Source: Gemmatimonas sp.
GTDB lineage: Bacteria; Gemmatimonadota; Gemmatimonadetes; Gemmatimonadales; Gemmatimonadaceae
Length of the DNA stretch: 64,000 bases
NCBI RefSeq assembly: GCF_031426495.1
Contig: NZ_JANPLK010000015.1
Coordinates: forward strand, 32,571-96,570
Reading direction: 5' to 3'
Shown here: positions 16,982-25,435 of the stretch, piece after piece
Position numbering within the stretch: the stretch's first letter is position 1
Layout: each line of letters starts with the position of its first letter
Program-made: the position numbers and the translations under genes
The notes under the pieces: model-generated
The model's database searches: none
What the model saw: only the letters and a program-made list of their open reading frames with translations
What the model was told of the DNA's origin: nothing

Positions 16982-19419
16982 CACGCCGCCCGTCCGTGAA
17001 CGTCTGCGCTCGGCTCCGCAGCGACCGATCGATCCACATCCAGGCCGGTACCACGCAGCGCGGCGTCGTACAACTGGTCGTGAAGTGCCGTGATGTGCCG
17101 CAGCGCGGCCTCCCGCTCGATCCACGCGGCGGCACGGTCGGCGCGCGCGCGCGCCTCCACCGGCTGTCGCAGCAGAGTGGCCAGTGCGTCCGCGAGCGCA
17201 TTCACGTGGCCGGTGCGATAGCTCAAACCGCGTCCCTGGGCCACGAGATCACGCGATCCGCGGGCGTCAGAGGTGATCACGGGTACGTGCATCGCCATTG
17301 CCTCGAGCAGGCAACGCGGCAATCCCTCACGCTTCGACGGCAGCAGCAGGGCATCCGTGCTGGCCACGACGGCAGCCACGTCGCGACGATGTCCGAGAAA
17401 GCGCACGTGATCCGCCACGCCCCGCGCCACCGCGAGCGCCTCGACGGTGGCACGACGCGGGCCGTCGCCAAGAAAGAGTACGGTCGGCATGGCCGTGACC
17501 CGACTCGCGAGCAGCGCGAGCGCCTCGATCACATCCGCCTGGCGTTTGTTGCGGTTGAACTCAGCCACCACGGCGATCAGTGGCTGCGATTCGCCGAAGC
17601 CCAGCCCGTGTCGCGTGGTGCGCCGATCGACGGCCGACGCGGCATGATAGTGACGCGCGTCGACGCCGATGCCGGGGTGATGCACGATCCGGCCAGGCGG
17701 CGCCAGCTGATCCTTCGTCGCGATTGCGAGGTCATCGGCATTGATCACGACGAGGTAGTCCGTCCACGCCGCCGCCGTGCGCTCGACCGCGCGGAACAGC
17801 GCGTTGCGCAAGCGACTGGCGCCCGGATACGCGTGAAAGCCATGCGCCGTGTAGATCACCTTCGTCGTTGGTGCACGATCTCGCAGCGCGAAGCGCGTGA
17901 TCCAAGCCGCGATCGGCGTATGCACATGCACGAGATCGTAGGCGCCATCGGCCACGATGGCGCGCACCTGTCGCGGCGCGCCCCAGAGCGCGCGCCACGT
18001 ACGCCACGCGTGCCGCACCCCGCCTACACGACGCTGCCACGAGGCATCGAACAGCCGGTCGTAGTGCATGCCAAGTCCGGCGTGCGTCGTGGCACCGGCT
18101 GCCAGCGCATCCACCTGCCAGCCGCGCGCACGGAAGTGATCGGCATAGGGCAACAGAAACGCACTCAGTGTCGTGCTGATGGTCGTGACCACCAGCACTC
18201 GTGGTGCCCGCTCGACTGGTGCGGCGCGATGCAAGGGCACCGATGCGGTACCAGCGCTCGCCGAGACCCACAGGCGTGCATAGGCAGCGCACTCGATCGG
18301 CGCCGCGTACTGCGCTCGTATGCGTGCCGTCGCCAGGTGCCCGCACTCGGCGCGTCGGGCCTCATGGTTGACCAGTCGAAGCGCCGCGTCCGTCAGGGCG
18401 GTCACATCACCAACCGGGGCGACCTCGCCACTTCGGCCGACAAGCTGCGCCGCGTCGCCGACGTCGGTAACGACACAGGGCACGCCGCAGCTCATCGCCT
18501 CGGCCACGGCATTGGGGCTTCCTTCGCTACGCGACGTGAGCATTACGAGGTCGCACGCGTTGTAGATCGCGGGCATGTCGCGGCGCTCGCCGCAGCGCAC
18601 CACGCGACGGCCAAGCGCTGGTACCTCGGAGACCCGCGCTGCCATTGCTGCGTCGAGCGGACATGGCTGCGCTGCGGTGCCCGCTTCGGTACCCGTACCA
18701 ACCAACAGGAAGTGGATGTTCGAAGTTCGCGCGGCGATCTGTGCGGCCACGCGAAGAAAGGTGTCGTGGTCCTTGAGCGGATCCACCCGCGCGGCCATGC
18801 CGATCACGACGGCGTTGGCCGGAACGCCGAGCACTTGTCGGGTGGCAGACCGGCTTGCCGCATTCGGCGTGAAGCGCTCGGTATCGACCCCATTGGGTAT
18901 CACAACCGTACGCGTGGCGGCGTAACCAAGCGCCTCGTGCTGGCGCGCCGCGCGTGACGAGTTGTAGATCACCGCCTGCGGGTGACTCGAGAAGCGCGCC
19001 ATGAGCTGTATGAGCCAACGCAGCTTTCTCGGCTCCGATTCCCACGCGTCGAGCGCGTGCCGGACGTTCCACAGCACCGGCCAATGTTCGCGACTCGTCA
19101 TCGAGAGTAACGAGGCTGCGAAGCTGGCGTGGTACATCCATCCCTGAATCACGTCGGCCCGTACGTCCCGCGCGATTGCCCGCAGGTCGCGTAACGCCTT
19201 CCATGAGGCGTGTCCGCGTGCGAGTCCGAGTGCACGGACGTTCACGCCCATCGCCTCCAGCTCGTTGGCACGCGTGCCACGCGTGGTCAGTGAGACCACC
19301 GCGTGGCGCGACGGATCCTCCGCGCCGCGAATGACACGGACGAGGCTCGCCTCAGCACCACCGGTTCCGAGACCGGTGATGATGTGCAGCAGACGAGGAG
19401 ACGCGGTGGACGTGGGCAT
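16981..19419 (-). CDS. Bimodular glycosyltransferase (two GT4 modules)
   Basis: The product has 812 residues and is a fusion of two GT-B enzymes. Module 1 (about 8-385) starts LLHIITGLGTGGAE and has the GT4 donor motif LTSRSEGSPNAVAEAMSCG. Module 2 (about 400-790) starts PRVLVVTTISTTLSAFLLPY, contains VIYTAHGFHAYPG, and has LLPSKREGLPRCLLEAMAM. Each half is complete, with its own E-x7-E region, so one polypeptide could add two sugars in sequence. Module 2 resembles PglA-type transferases that act after PglC. It lies between the Wzz-like gene (8 bp away) and the PglC-like gene. Confidence 0.88.
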   Translation of the reverse strand: MPTSTASPRLLHIITGLGTGGAEASLVRVIRGAEDPSRHAVVSLTTRGTRANELEAMGVNVRALGLARGHASWKALRDLRAIARDVRADVIQGWMYHASFAASLLSMTSREHWPVLWNVRHALDAWESEPRKLRWLIQLMARFSSHPQAVIYNSSRAARQHEALGYAATRTVVIPNGVDTERFTPNAASRSATRQVLGVPANAVVIGMAARVDPLKDHDTFLRVAAQIAARTSNIHFLLVGTGTEAGTAAQPCPLDAAMAARVSEVPALGRRVVRCGERRDMPAIYNACDLVMLTSRSEGSPNAVAEAMSCGVPCVVTDVGDAAQLVGRSGEVAPVGDVTALTDAALRLVNHEARRAECGHLATARIRAQYAAPIECAAYARLWVSASAGTASVPLHRAAPVERAPRVLVVTTISTTLSAFLLPYADHFRARGWQVDALAAGATTHAGLGMHYDRLFDASWQRRVGGVRHAWRTWRALWGAPRQVRAIVADGAYDLVHVHTPIAAWITRFALRDRAPTTKVIYTAHGFHAYPGASRLRNALFRAVERTAAAWTDYLVVINADDLAIATKDQLAPPGRIVHHPGIGVDARHYHAASAVDRRTTRHGLGFGESQPLIAVVAEFNRNKRQADVIEALALLASRVTAMPTVLFLGDGPRRATVEALAVARGVADHVRFLGHRRDVAAVVASTDALLLPSKREGLPRCLLEAMAMHVPVITSDARGSRDLVAQGRGLSYRTGHVNALADALATLLRQPVEARARADRAAAWIEREAALRHITALHDQLYDAALRGTGLDVDRSVAAEPSADVHGRAA

Positions 19420-19427
19420 GGTGCAGC

Positions 19428-20537
19428 TCAGGCGGCGCGCGAGTGGTCGTCAGAACGCGACTTTGTCTTCAGACGCCACGGATACCGAAGGTCGCCCGCA
19501 GCCTCGGCGGCGAGGGATTCCATTTCCGCCGACAACGCGGGGTTCAGCACGGCGAGGCGTCGACGCCACTCGCCAGCCAGCACCAGCGCCAGCAGCACCG
19601 TGAACGAAACGATCGCCGCGAACAGCGCCTTCAAGACGAGTCGTCGGCTATCCGGCAGCGCCGGCCGGACCGGTGCTTCGACTACCGTAATCACGGGCAG
19701 ATTGCGGCTCTCTTCGAGGCGTGCTTGCTCGAGCCCTTGCGCGAGGCCGGACACCACCTGCTGTCGCAGATTCACCTCGCGACGGAGCCGGTCCTCCTGC
19801 AGGACCAGTTGCGGCGCACCACTGAACACGCGATTGCTGCGCAGGAAGTCTTCGAGCCGGTCTTCGGCCACACGCAGTTCGCCGCGTGCCATGGAGAGGC
19901 GGGCGTCGGTGAAGACGCGTTCCTGCGATGCCTGCGCCTGTTGCGCCATCACATTCAAGCGATTCAACTCTTCGAGGGCGCGCGCTGCCACCTGGCGGGC
20001 CAGTTCGGGGTCATCGAGACGCACCGAAAGACGCACCAGTCCGGTCTTGATCCCCACGCTGGCGCTCACCATCGTGCGCAACTGGCGTAGCGCGAGTTCG
20101 GCGCGGCGTGCCGTATCGGCAACGCCCGGCACCAAATGCATGGACAATTCGACTGGCTTGCCGCTCGCCGTGGTGTATCGGCTGGCCAGCAGCTGTCGCA
20201 TCATCCCGTCGCCACGCAACACATCGGCGTAGAAGTCGGGAGATTGCCCCGCCTGCGCGTTCGGCACGTTCACGCCGAATTGCGCCGCCAGTCCCGCCAA
20301 GCGCGAGATGCCACCGCCAGGCGATTGTGCGACGAAAGCGGCCTGCGAGACCCATTGTCGGTCCGCCAGCAGTCCGACGCCAACCACGGTCGCGGCCAGC
20401 AGCATCGGCACGAACAACAGCAGCCGTCGCTTGCGCAGTGCCAGTCGCAACACGTCGAGCGCCGTCAATGTGCTGTGCGGCGACGAGGGCACGATGGCGC
20501 CCGTGACCGCAGCGGAGGAAATCGGTGTTGGTGTCAT
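19428..20537 (-). CDS. Wzz/GNVR-type polysaccharide chain-length or export protein
   Basis: The product has 369 residues with TM1 at about 40-58 and TM2 at about 307-325. A long, mainly helical periplasmic section between them has coiled-coil character at about 180-285. The N-terminal Wzz domain and QVVSGLAQGLEQARLEESRNLPVITVVEAPVRPALPDSRR (about 261-300, given here as the GNVR-like turn before TM2) match polysaccharide co-polymerases. There is no attached tyrosine kinase. It controls chain length together with the Wzy-like polymerase in the same operon. The start ATG overlaps the preceding stop. Confidence 0.85.
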   Translation of the reverse strand: MTPTPISSAAVTGAIVPSSPHSTLTALDVLRLALRKRRLLLFVPMLLAATVVGVGLLADRQWVSQAAFVAQSPGGGISRLAGLAAQFGVNVPNAQAGQSPDFYADVLRGDGMMRQLLASRYTTASGKPVELSMHLVPGVADTARRAELALRQLRTMVSASVGIKTGLVRLSVRLDDPELARQVAARALEELNRLNVMAQQAQASQERVFTDARLSMARGELRVAEDRLEDFLRSNRVFSGAPQLVLQEDRLRREVNLRQQVVSGLAQGLEQARLEESRNLPVITVVEAPVRPALPDSRRLVLKALFAAIVSFTVLLALVLAGEWRRRLAVLNPALSAEMESLAAEAAGDLRYPWRLKTKSRSDDHSRAA

Positions 20538-21724
20538 ACGGTGTCCACCTGAAACAGGGACTGCAGGGCGGCAGCAGTGCGCGATGCCGCTGCCCCGAGA
20601 CTGAAATTGGAGACGATGTGGGAACGACTGTCTTGTGCGAGTGCGGCCGCGCAGCGCGCACGCAGTCGAGTCAGTCCGATGGCGAAGGCGTCAACCGAGC
20701 CGACCGGCGCGACCTCGCCGAGTCCGGCGACGATGTCCGCCGAGGCGCCACAGTCGGTGACAATGGCCGGAACGCCGCAGGACATCGCCTCCGCGACGAC
20801 GTTGGGAAATCCTTCACGGCGCGACGTCAGCGCGAGCAGATCGAACGCGGGATATATCGTGCTGGTATCCGCTTGACCGCCCACGAGGTGCACACGGCTC
20901 GCGATGCCCAGTGCCTCCGCGAGCTGCTCGAGCGAGGCGACGCGATCGGGATCACCATGGCCCACGCACACGAGGTGACACGCCACGTCACTCGCGCACG
21001 CGACGGCAAACGCACGCAGCAGCAGTTCGTGATCCTTCACGGGATCCAGGCGACCCACGTGCCCGACGATGGTCGCATCCGTCGGAATGGACCAGATGCC
21101 GCGCCAGTACGCGCGCGATACCGGCGATGGCATGAACCGCGTGACATCGATGCCGTTGGGTACCACCACGCCATGGGGCGCATTGGAAACGACCGCACGA
21201 TAGCTGTCGAGTCCCGCGCGGCTATTGGCGATCAGGAGATCCGCCCGCGGCGTGGAGCGTTTGGCGAGCGTGCGAACAAGACGTGCCTTGAGCTGCGGCG
21301 ACTGCGCATCGTAGTCGCTGGTGCGAAGCCCGAGCACGACTCGTGGGCGGCGGGCGGCTGGGATACACGAAACCGCTGCCAACGCCAGCAGCCATTGCAC
21401 TTCGAGAAAGGCGTACACGACCTGCGGTTTCGAGATCGTGAGCCATCGCGTCAGCGCCGGCATGGCCGTGAACGCGAGACCGGCGACGCGCGGCAGCACA
21501 TGCAGCGTGAGTCCGAGCGACTCAACTACCGGGCGCAGGGCCCCATCAGCCAACGTCACCAGGTCGACGGTGTGGCCGTCGCGCTGCAACTCGGACGCCA
21601 GCGCGATCGCCTGCGTTTCGGCGCCACCGATACCCAACCCGCCCAGCAGCATGACCACCCGCAAGGCGGATGGTGCGGCGGTGTCATTCCGAATAAGCGT
21701 GCGGTCGCTCATCGTGGCGCTCAT
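20534..21724 (-). CDS. Glycosyltransferase family 4 protein
   Basis: The product has 396 residues with a GT-B fold. The acceptor domain starts RVVMLLGGLGIGGAETQAIAL. The donor domain has GHVGRLDPVKDHELLLRAF and the E-x7-E region TSRREGFPNVVAEAMSCGVP. It transfers one sugar of the repeat unit. The ATG at 21724 overlaps the polymerase stop. Module 1 of the 812-residue transferase and this protein share the GGAE opening and the same GT4 pattern, so they may be related by duplication. Confidence 0.88.
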   Translation of the reverse strand: MSATMSDRTLIRNDTAAPSALRVVMLLGGLGIGGAETQAIALASELQRDGHTVDLVTLADGALRPVVESLGLTLHVLPRVAGLAFTAMPALTRWLTISKPQVVYAFLEVQWLLALAAVSCIPAARRPRVVLGLRTSDYDAQSPQLKARLVRTLAKRSTPRADLLIANSRAGLDSYRAVVSNAPHGVVVPNGIDVTRFMPSPVSRAYWRGIWSIPTDATIVGHVGRLDPVKDHELLLRAFAVACASDVACHLVCVGHGDPDRVASLEQLAEALGIASRVHLVGGQADTSTIYPAFDLLALTSRREGFPNVVAEAMSCGVPAIVTDCGASADIVAGLGEVAPVGSVDAFAIGLTRLRARCAAALAQDSRSHIVSNFSLGAAASRTAAALQSLFQVDTV

Positions 21725-22950
21725 GGTACGGACTCGGGATCGAGTCGATCCGGGAGTGCGGTGATGAGCGCCAAGCCGATCAAGATGAACGCGTCGTCGG
21801 CCACGTTGTGCGAGAACAGCCCCCAGAGGGCGACGAACGTCACGAACGCCTGCGCCGCGCCATGGTACACGCGAAGCGCGCGTGGCCGGTGACGCGGCCA
21901 CGCCAGGAACAACAGACCAGGCATCAGCAGCGCGCCGAGTACGCCATACTCGGCGACGTGTCGTACGTAGATGTTGTGAGTGGACTCGGGTTCGTTCCAC
22001 TCCACCGTGGCGCCCGTGCCGAATCCGGTGAGCGGGCGCTCGCCGAATAGGTCGAGCGCATGCATGGCCAGCTGCGATCGTGACGACGCGCTCACATCGG
22101 CACTGAGTTCTTCACGCGACCCGATTCCGAGGCGCTGTTTCACGAAGCGTTCGGCGCCACCGCTCAGGTAACTCAGCTCACCGCTGGCCATCATGGCGCC
22201 CATGACCGACGCCACGAGCAGCGTGCCGCCGCCGGTCAGCAGGGACAGTCGCTTCACGCGCAGCAGGCGCGACGCAAGCAGCACGGCAACGACGATGCCG
22301 AAGCAGAGCAGGGCCCCGCGCGACAGCGTGAGGAACACGCCGGCACCGACGATCAGCACAAATGCCTCGCGTAGGCGCGCCGGCACAACCGGGAGGGCCA
22401 GCAGCATGCCGCTCACGAGTGCGGCGCCGGCGATGTTCGGGTTCACGTAGAAGCTGGCCGATCGACCCAGCGCCATGCTGAACGTCATCGGGTGCGTGAT
22501 CTCCCAGACGTTGATCGCCACCGTGATCAGTGTGCAGACGGCAACGGCACGGCGCGTGAGGGTCCGTGTCGATGCATCGGCCATCAACAGGGAGAATCCC
22601 ACCAGCAGCATGGCCGACAATGTGCGCGTCTGCGCCTCCTGCAGTGCCACCTCGCTGCCCGACGACCAGAGGAACGCGAGCATGGCGAAGCACGCGCTCG
22701 CCGCGCTCCAGGCTTTCAGGCGCGCACCGCCGAGCCGCGCGGGTTCGAGCAGCACCGCTACGCCGGCACATGCGAGCACCACCAGCATGAATGCCAGTGG
22801 TGGCAACGGAATCGCGCCCGTGTTGAAGGCCCACGTGCTGAAGCCTGAGAACAGAAAGGCAACGGCCACCAACGCACCGACGCTTCGGGCGACGCGCGCC
22901 AGCGTCGACGTACCGACGATGACGGCCGTGGGAATCATGGCGGCTGTCAT
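21721..22950 (-). CDS. O-antigen ligase/Wzy-type polymerase
   Basis: The product has 409 residues with about ten membrane segments. The large periplasmic loop near residues 260-330 ends in GFGTGATVEWNEPESTHNIYVRHVAEYGVLG, described here as the conserved H-N-x-Y region of the WaaL/Wzy superfamily. In a cluster with a Wzx-type flippase and Wzz-type protein it most likely polymerises lipid-linked repeat units, but ligase activity cannot be excluded. The ATG at 22950 overlaps the stop of the upstream glycosyltransferase gene. Confidence 0.82.
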   Translation of the reverse strand: MTAAMIPTAVIVGTSTLARVARSVGALVAVAFLFSGFSTWAFNTGAIPLPPLAFMLVVLACAGVAVLLEPARLGGARLKAWSAASACFAMLAFLWSSGSEVALQEAQTRTLSAMLLVGFSLLMADASTRTLTRRAVAVCTLITVAINVWEITHPMTFSMALGRSASFYVNPNIAGAALVSGMLLALPVVPARLREAFVLIVGAGVFLTLSRGALLCFGIVVAVLLASRLLRVKRLSLLTGGGTLLVASVMGAMMASGELSYLSGGAERFVKQRLGIGSREELSADVSASSRSQLAMHALDLFGERPLTGFGTGATVEWNEPESTHNIYVRHVAEYGVLGALLMPGLLFLAWPRHRPRALRVYHGAAQAFVTFVALWGLFSHNVADDAFILIGLALITALPDRLDPESVP

Positions 22951-24047
22951 GCGGCGCGCCGGCGCGAGGCGACGAACACATCGTCCCACGCTTGCAGCAT
23001 GCGTGCGGGTGCGAAGCGCTGCGTCGACGCCCGCGCTGATTCGCCCAACTGACTCCGGAACACCGGATTGTCCAGCACACGTGTGATAGCGTCGGCGAGG
23101 GCGGCGGCATCGTCTACCGGTACGAGCAACCCCAAGGCATCGTGCTCCAGCAAGTCCGACGGCCCCGAGTCGCAGTCGGTGGCGACACACGCGCAGCCGC
23201 ACGCCATCGCCTCGAGTAGCACATTCGGGAAGCCCTCGTAGCGCGAGGAGAGTACGAATACCGCCGACCCGGCGAGTACCGCGTCAACCGTGGATGTCCG
23301 GCCAGGGAGGGTTACGACGGCGTCGAGCCCAAGCTCCCGCACCTGCGCTTCCAACGACGCGCGCAGCGGCCCTTCGCCGCTGATCACCAGACGCCACGCC
23401 GGGTGGGTGCGGTGCACGAGCGCGAAGGCGCGGAGCAACGTGTCGAAGCCCTTCTGCGGCACCAGTCGACCAACGGCAGCGATCGTCGCGGCGCGGTCAC
23501 CGGCGGCGACCGGCGGCGCGGCGACTTCGCGGAGCGGATTCCCAATCACATGCACGCGGGATGCCGAGACGTGCGTCTCGGCCCACGAACGCACGCGCTC
23601 CGTTTGGACCACCAGTGCAGTCGCACCGCGGTAGGTACGTCGTCGCAGCATCGACCACGCAGTACCGATGTCATGCCGTCGCGGATCGATGCGCTCCGAT
23701 ATCACGACCGGAATGCCGAGTCCGCGGGCGGCCAGCAGCGTGCTCACGTTGGTGCGGTCGGTGAAGCTCACGATGACATCGAGTGCGACACTGCGCAGGG
23801 CGCGCCGCAACGTACGAAGCCGAGCCACGTTGGCCCGGATTGCCCCGAGTGACGACGAGCTCACGCCGGCAATGTCGAGCGCGACGCGCGTGACGCCGAC
23901 TGGCACCGCGTGAAAATCCTGACTCCCATCATCGAACGTGAACAACGTGACGGTGTCGCCGCGCGCCGCCCACGCGGTGCACAGCGACAACATGACGCGT
24001 TCGGCGCCGCCGGATCCCAGCGAGGCGATCACGCAGCCGATGCGCAC
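22947..24047 (-). CDS. Glycosyltransferase family 4 protein
   Basis: The product has 366 residues with a GT-B fold, the opening RIGCVIASLGSGGAERVML, and a donor domain with AVGRLVPQKGFDTLLRAFAL and SSRYEGFPNVLLEAMACG. The best start is a GTG at 24047, with a GGAGG site a few bases before it inside the end of the flippase gene (19-base overlap). It is a third GT4 enzyme of the repeat-unit assembly line, acting at the cytoplasmic face of the inner membrane. Confidence 0.88.
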   Translation of the reverse strand: MRIGCVIASLGSGGAERVMLSLCTAWAARGDTVTLFTFDDGSQDFHAVPVGVTRVALDIAGVSSSSLGAIRANVARLRTLRRALRSVALDVIVSFTDRTNVSTLLAARGLGIPVVISERIDPRRHDIGTAWSMLRRRTYRGATALVVQTERVRSWAETHVSASRVHVIGNPLREVAAPPVAAGDRAATIAAVGRLVPQKGFDTLLRAFALVHRTHPAWRLVISGEGPLRASLEAQVRELGLDAVVTLPGRTSTVDAVLAGSAVFVLSSRYEGFPNVLLEAMACGCACVATDCDSGPSDLLEHDALGLLVPVDDAAALADAITRVLDNPVFRSQLGESARASTQRFAPARMLQAWDDVFVASRRRAA

Positions 24048-25435
24048 GATGCCTCCGCGACACGGGTGAGTGGCGACCCGGAATCGGGCTGCACCACGCG
24101 GATCGACTCCGCTTCCGCCGCCCGCAACCGCCGGTGTGCGACGACGGCGAGATAGGCGCACGAGACCGCGTACACGGCAGCGGTGGAGAGTGCAATGCCG
24201 GCGACACCGTACCGGCGCATGAACACGACGTTCAAGCCGATGTTCACGACGAGATTGATCGCCGAGCCGATCGTCAACAGACGGTTCGCTTGCAGCGCGG
24301 AGATCAGTCGCACGTACAGAATGCCGAGCAGATGTCCCGGGACTTGCAACAGGTACGCCGCCTGGACGCGCGAGACCGTCACCGTCTCCACGGCGGAGAA
24401 GGCACCGCGCTCGAACAGGAGCTGGACGATCGGCACTGAGAAGAACATCAGCGCGATGGTCACGGGAATCGTCGTGCCGAGCAGCAGCCAGCGGAGCCGG
24501 CGTTCGAGCTCTCGCAGCGCCGTCCACTCGGCACGCGCCACCAACGCCGAGAGATGAGGCAGCAGCGTCGTGCTGAGCGCCATCGCGCCGACGGTCATGA
24601 GTACCGAGCTGAGTTTGGTGCCGTAGCCGAGCGCGGACACGCTGCCGACCGGCAGCCAAGCAGCCATCGTCTGGTCGACCAGCGTGGTCGCACTCATCAG
24701 GATCGCGCCGGCCACGGCCGGTAGGTACTGCACCCGCACGCGCGCCAACGCGGTGCTCAAGGCGGCGCGCTCATGGTGGGGAACACGGGACATGGCGACG
24801 CCGCGAATTGACAGGCCATGCACCCGCAGCGACCATGCAAGCCAGGCGGCCTGCGCCAATGTACCGGCGAGCAGGCCAGCCACCATCGTCCACACCGTCG
24901 GGTCAGGCACGAACGCGATGCCGAGCGCGATGCCAAGCGGCTGTGCAATCGGCGCGAACGCACTGGCGCGATACGCTCCCTCAGCGGCCAGCAGTCCGCT
25001 CCATGCTGCGCAGACGCCCTGCAGCAGCGTGAACGGCGCGAGCACGAAGGCGAGCAGTGGAAGCATATCGCGCGTATCGGCGTCGAGTCGCGCGCCAGGA
25101 AGCCACCCGAGCAGCACGGAGGCGAGCGCGGCGACACCTGAGAGTACGACCAGCCAGCGATAGCTCTGTCGCAGCACGGCACCGGCAAGCAGTTTCGCCG
25201 ACGCGGAGCTGCGATGCTCGCGCTGCGCGATGTAGGCAGGTGTGAGCGCCGCTGGCAGCGTGCCCGCCGCAACGCCTATCAAAAAGGTCGGAACCACGAG
25301 CGCGAGCAGGAACGCGTCGAGGGCCGCGCCATTGCCGAACTGGGCGGCGACGAGACTGTCCTTGAGCAGCGCCACGAGCTTCACCGCAGCGGTCAGTCCG
25401 CCCACGGCCAATGCAGCGCGAAGCAGGCCGCGCAT
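24029..25435 (-). CDS. MurJ/MviN-like lipid-linked oligosaccharide flippase (Wzx role)
   Basis: The product has 468 residues with about 13-14 membrane segments. The N-terminus LKDSLVAAQFGNGAALDAFLLALVVPTFL is the MviN/MurJ opening (R/KD-x-x-x-A-x-x-F-G), described here by position. I chose the ATG at 25435 because it overlaps the asnB stop (TGATG) and has a GGAGA upstream; the ATG at 25450 adds five residues. In a polysaccharide cluster this family replaces Wzx and flips the repeat unit to the periplasm. Confidence 0.85.
   Translation of the reverse strand: MRGLLRAALAVGGLTAAVKLVALLKDSLVAAQFGNGAALDAFLLALVVPTFLIGVAAGTLPAALTPAYIAQREHRSSASAKLLAGAVLRQSYRWLVVLSGVAALASVLLGWLPGARLDADTRDMLPLLAFVLAPFTLLQGVCAAWSGLLAAEGAYRASAFAPIAQPLGIALGIAFVPDPTVWTMVAGLLAGTLAQAAWLAWSLRVHGLSIRGVAMSRVPHHERAALSTALARVRVQYLPAVAGAILMSATTLVDQTMAAWLPVGSVSALGYGTKLSSVLMTVGAMALSTTLLPHLSALVARAEWTALRELERRLRWLLLGTTIPVTIALMFFSVPIVQLLFERGAFSAVETVTVSRVQAAYLLQVPGHLLGILYVRLISALQANRLLTIGSAINLVVNIGLNVVFMRRYGVAGIALSTAAVYAVSCAYLAVVAHRRLRAAEAESIRVVQPDSGSPLTRVAEASCASAA

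Noticed and set aside
16996..18957. Plus-strand ORF of 653 codons
   Set aside because: It lies antisense to the 812-residue bimodular glycosyltransferase, which has clear motifs. High GC makes long antisense frames common here.
20525..21892. Plus-strand ORF of 455 codons
   Set aside because: Antisense shadow of the GT4 glycosyltransferase and the end of the polymerase gene.
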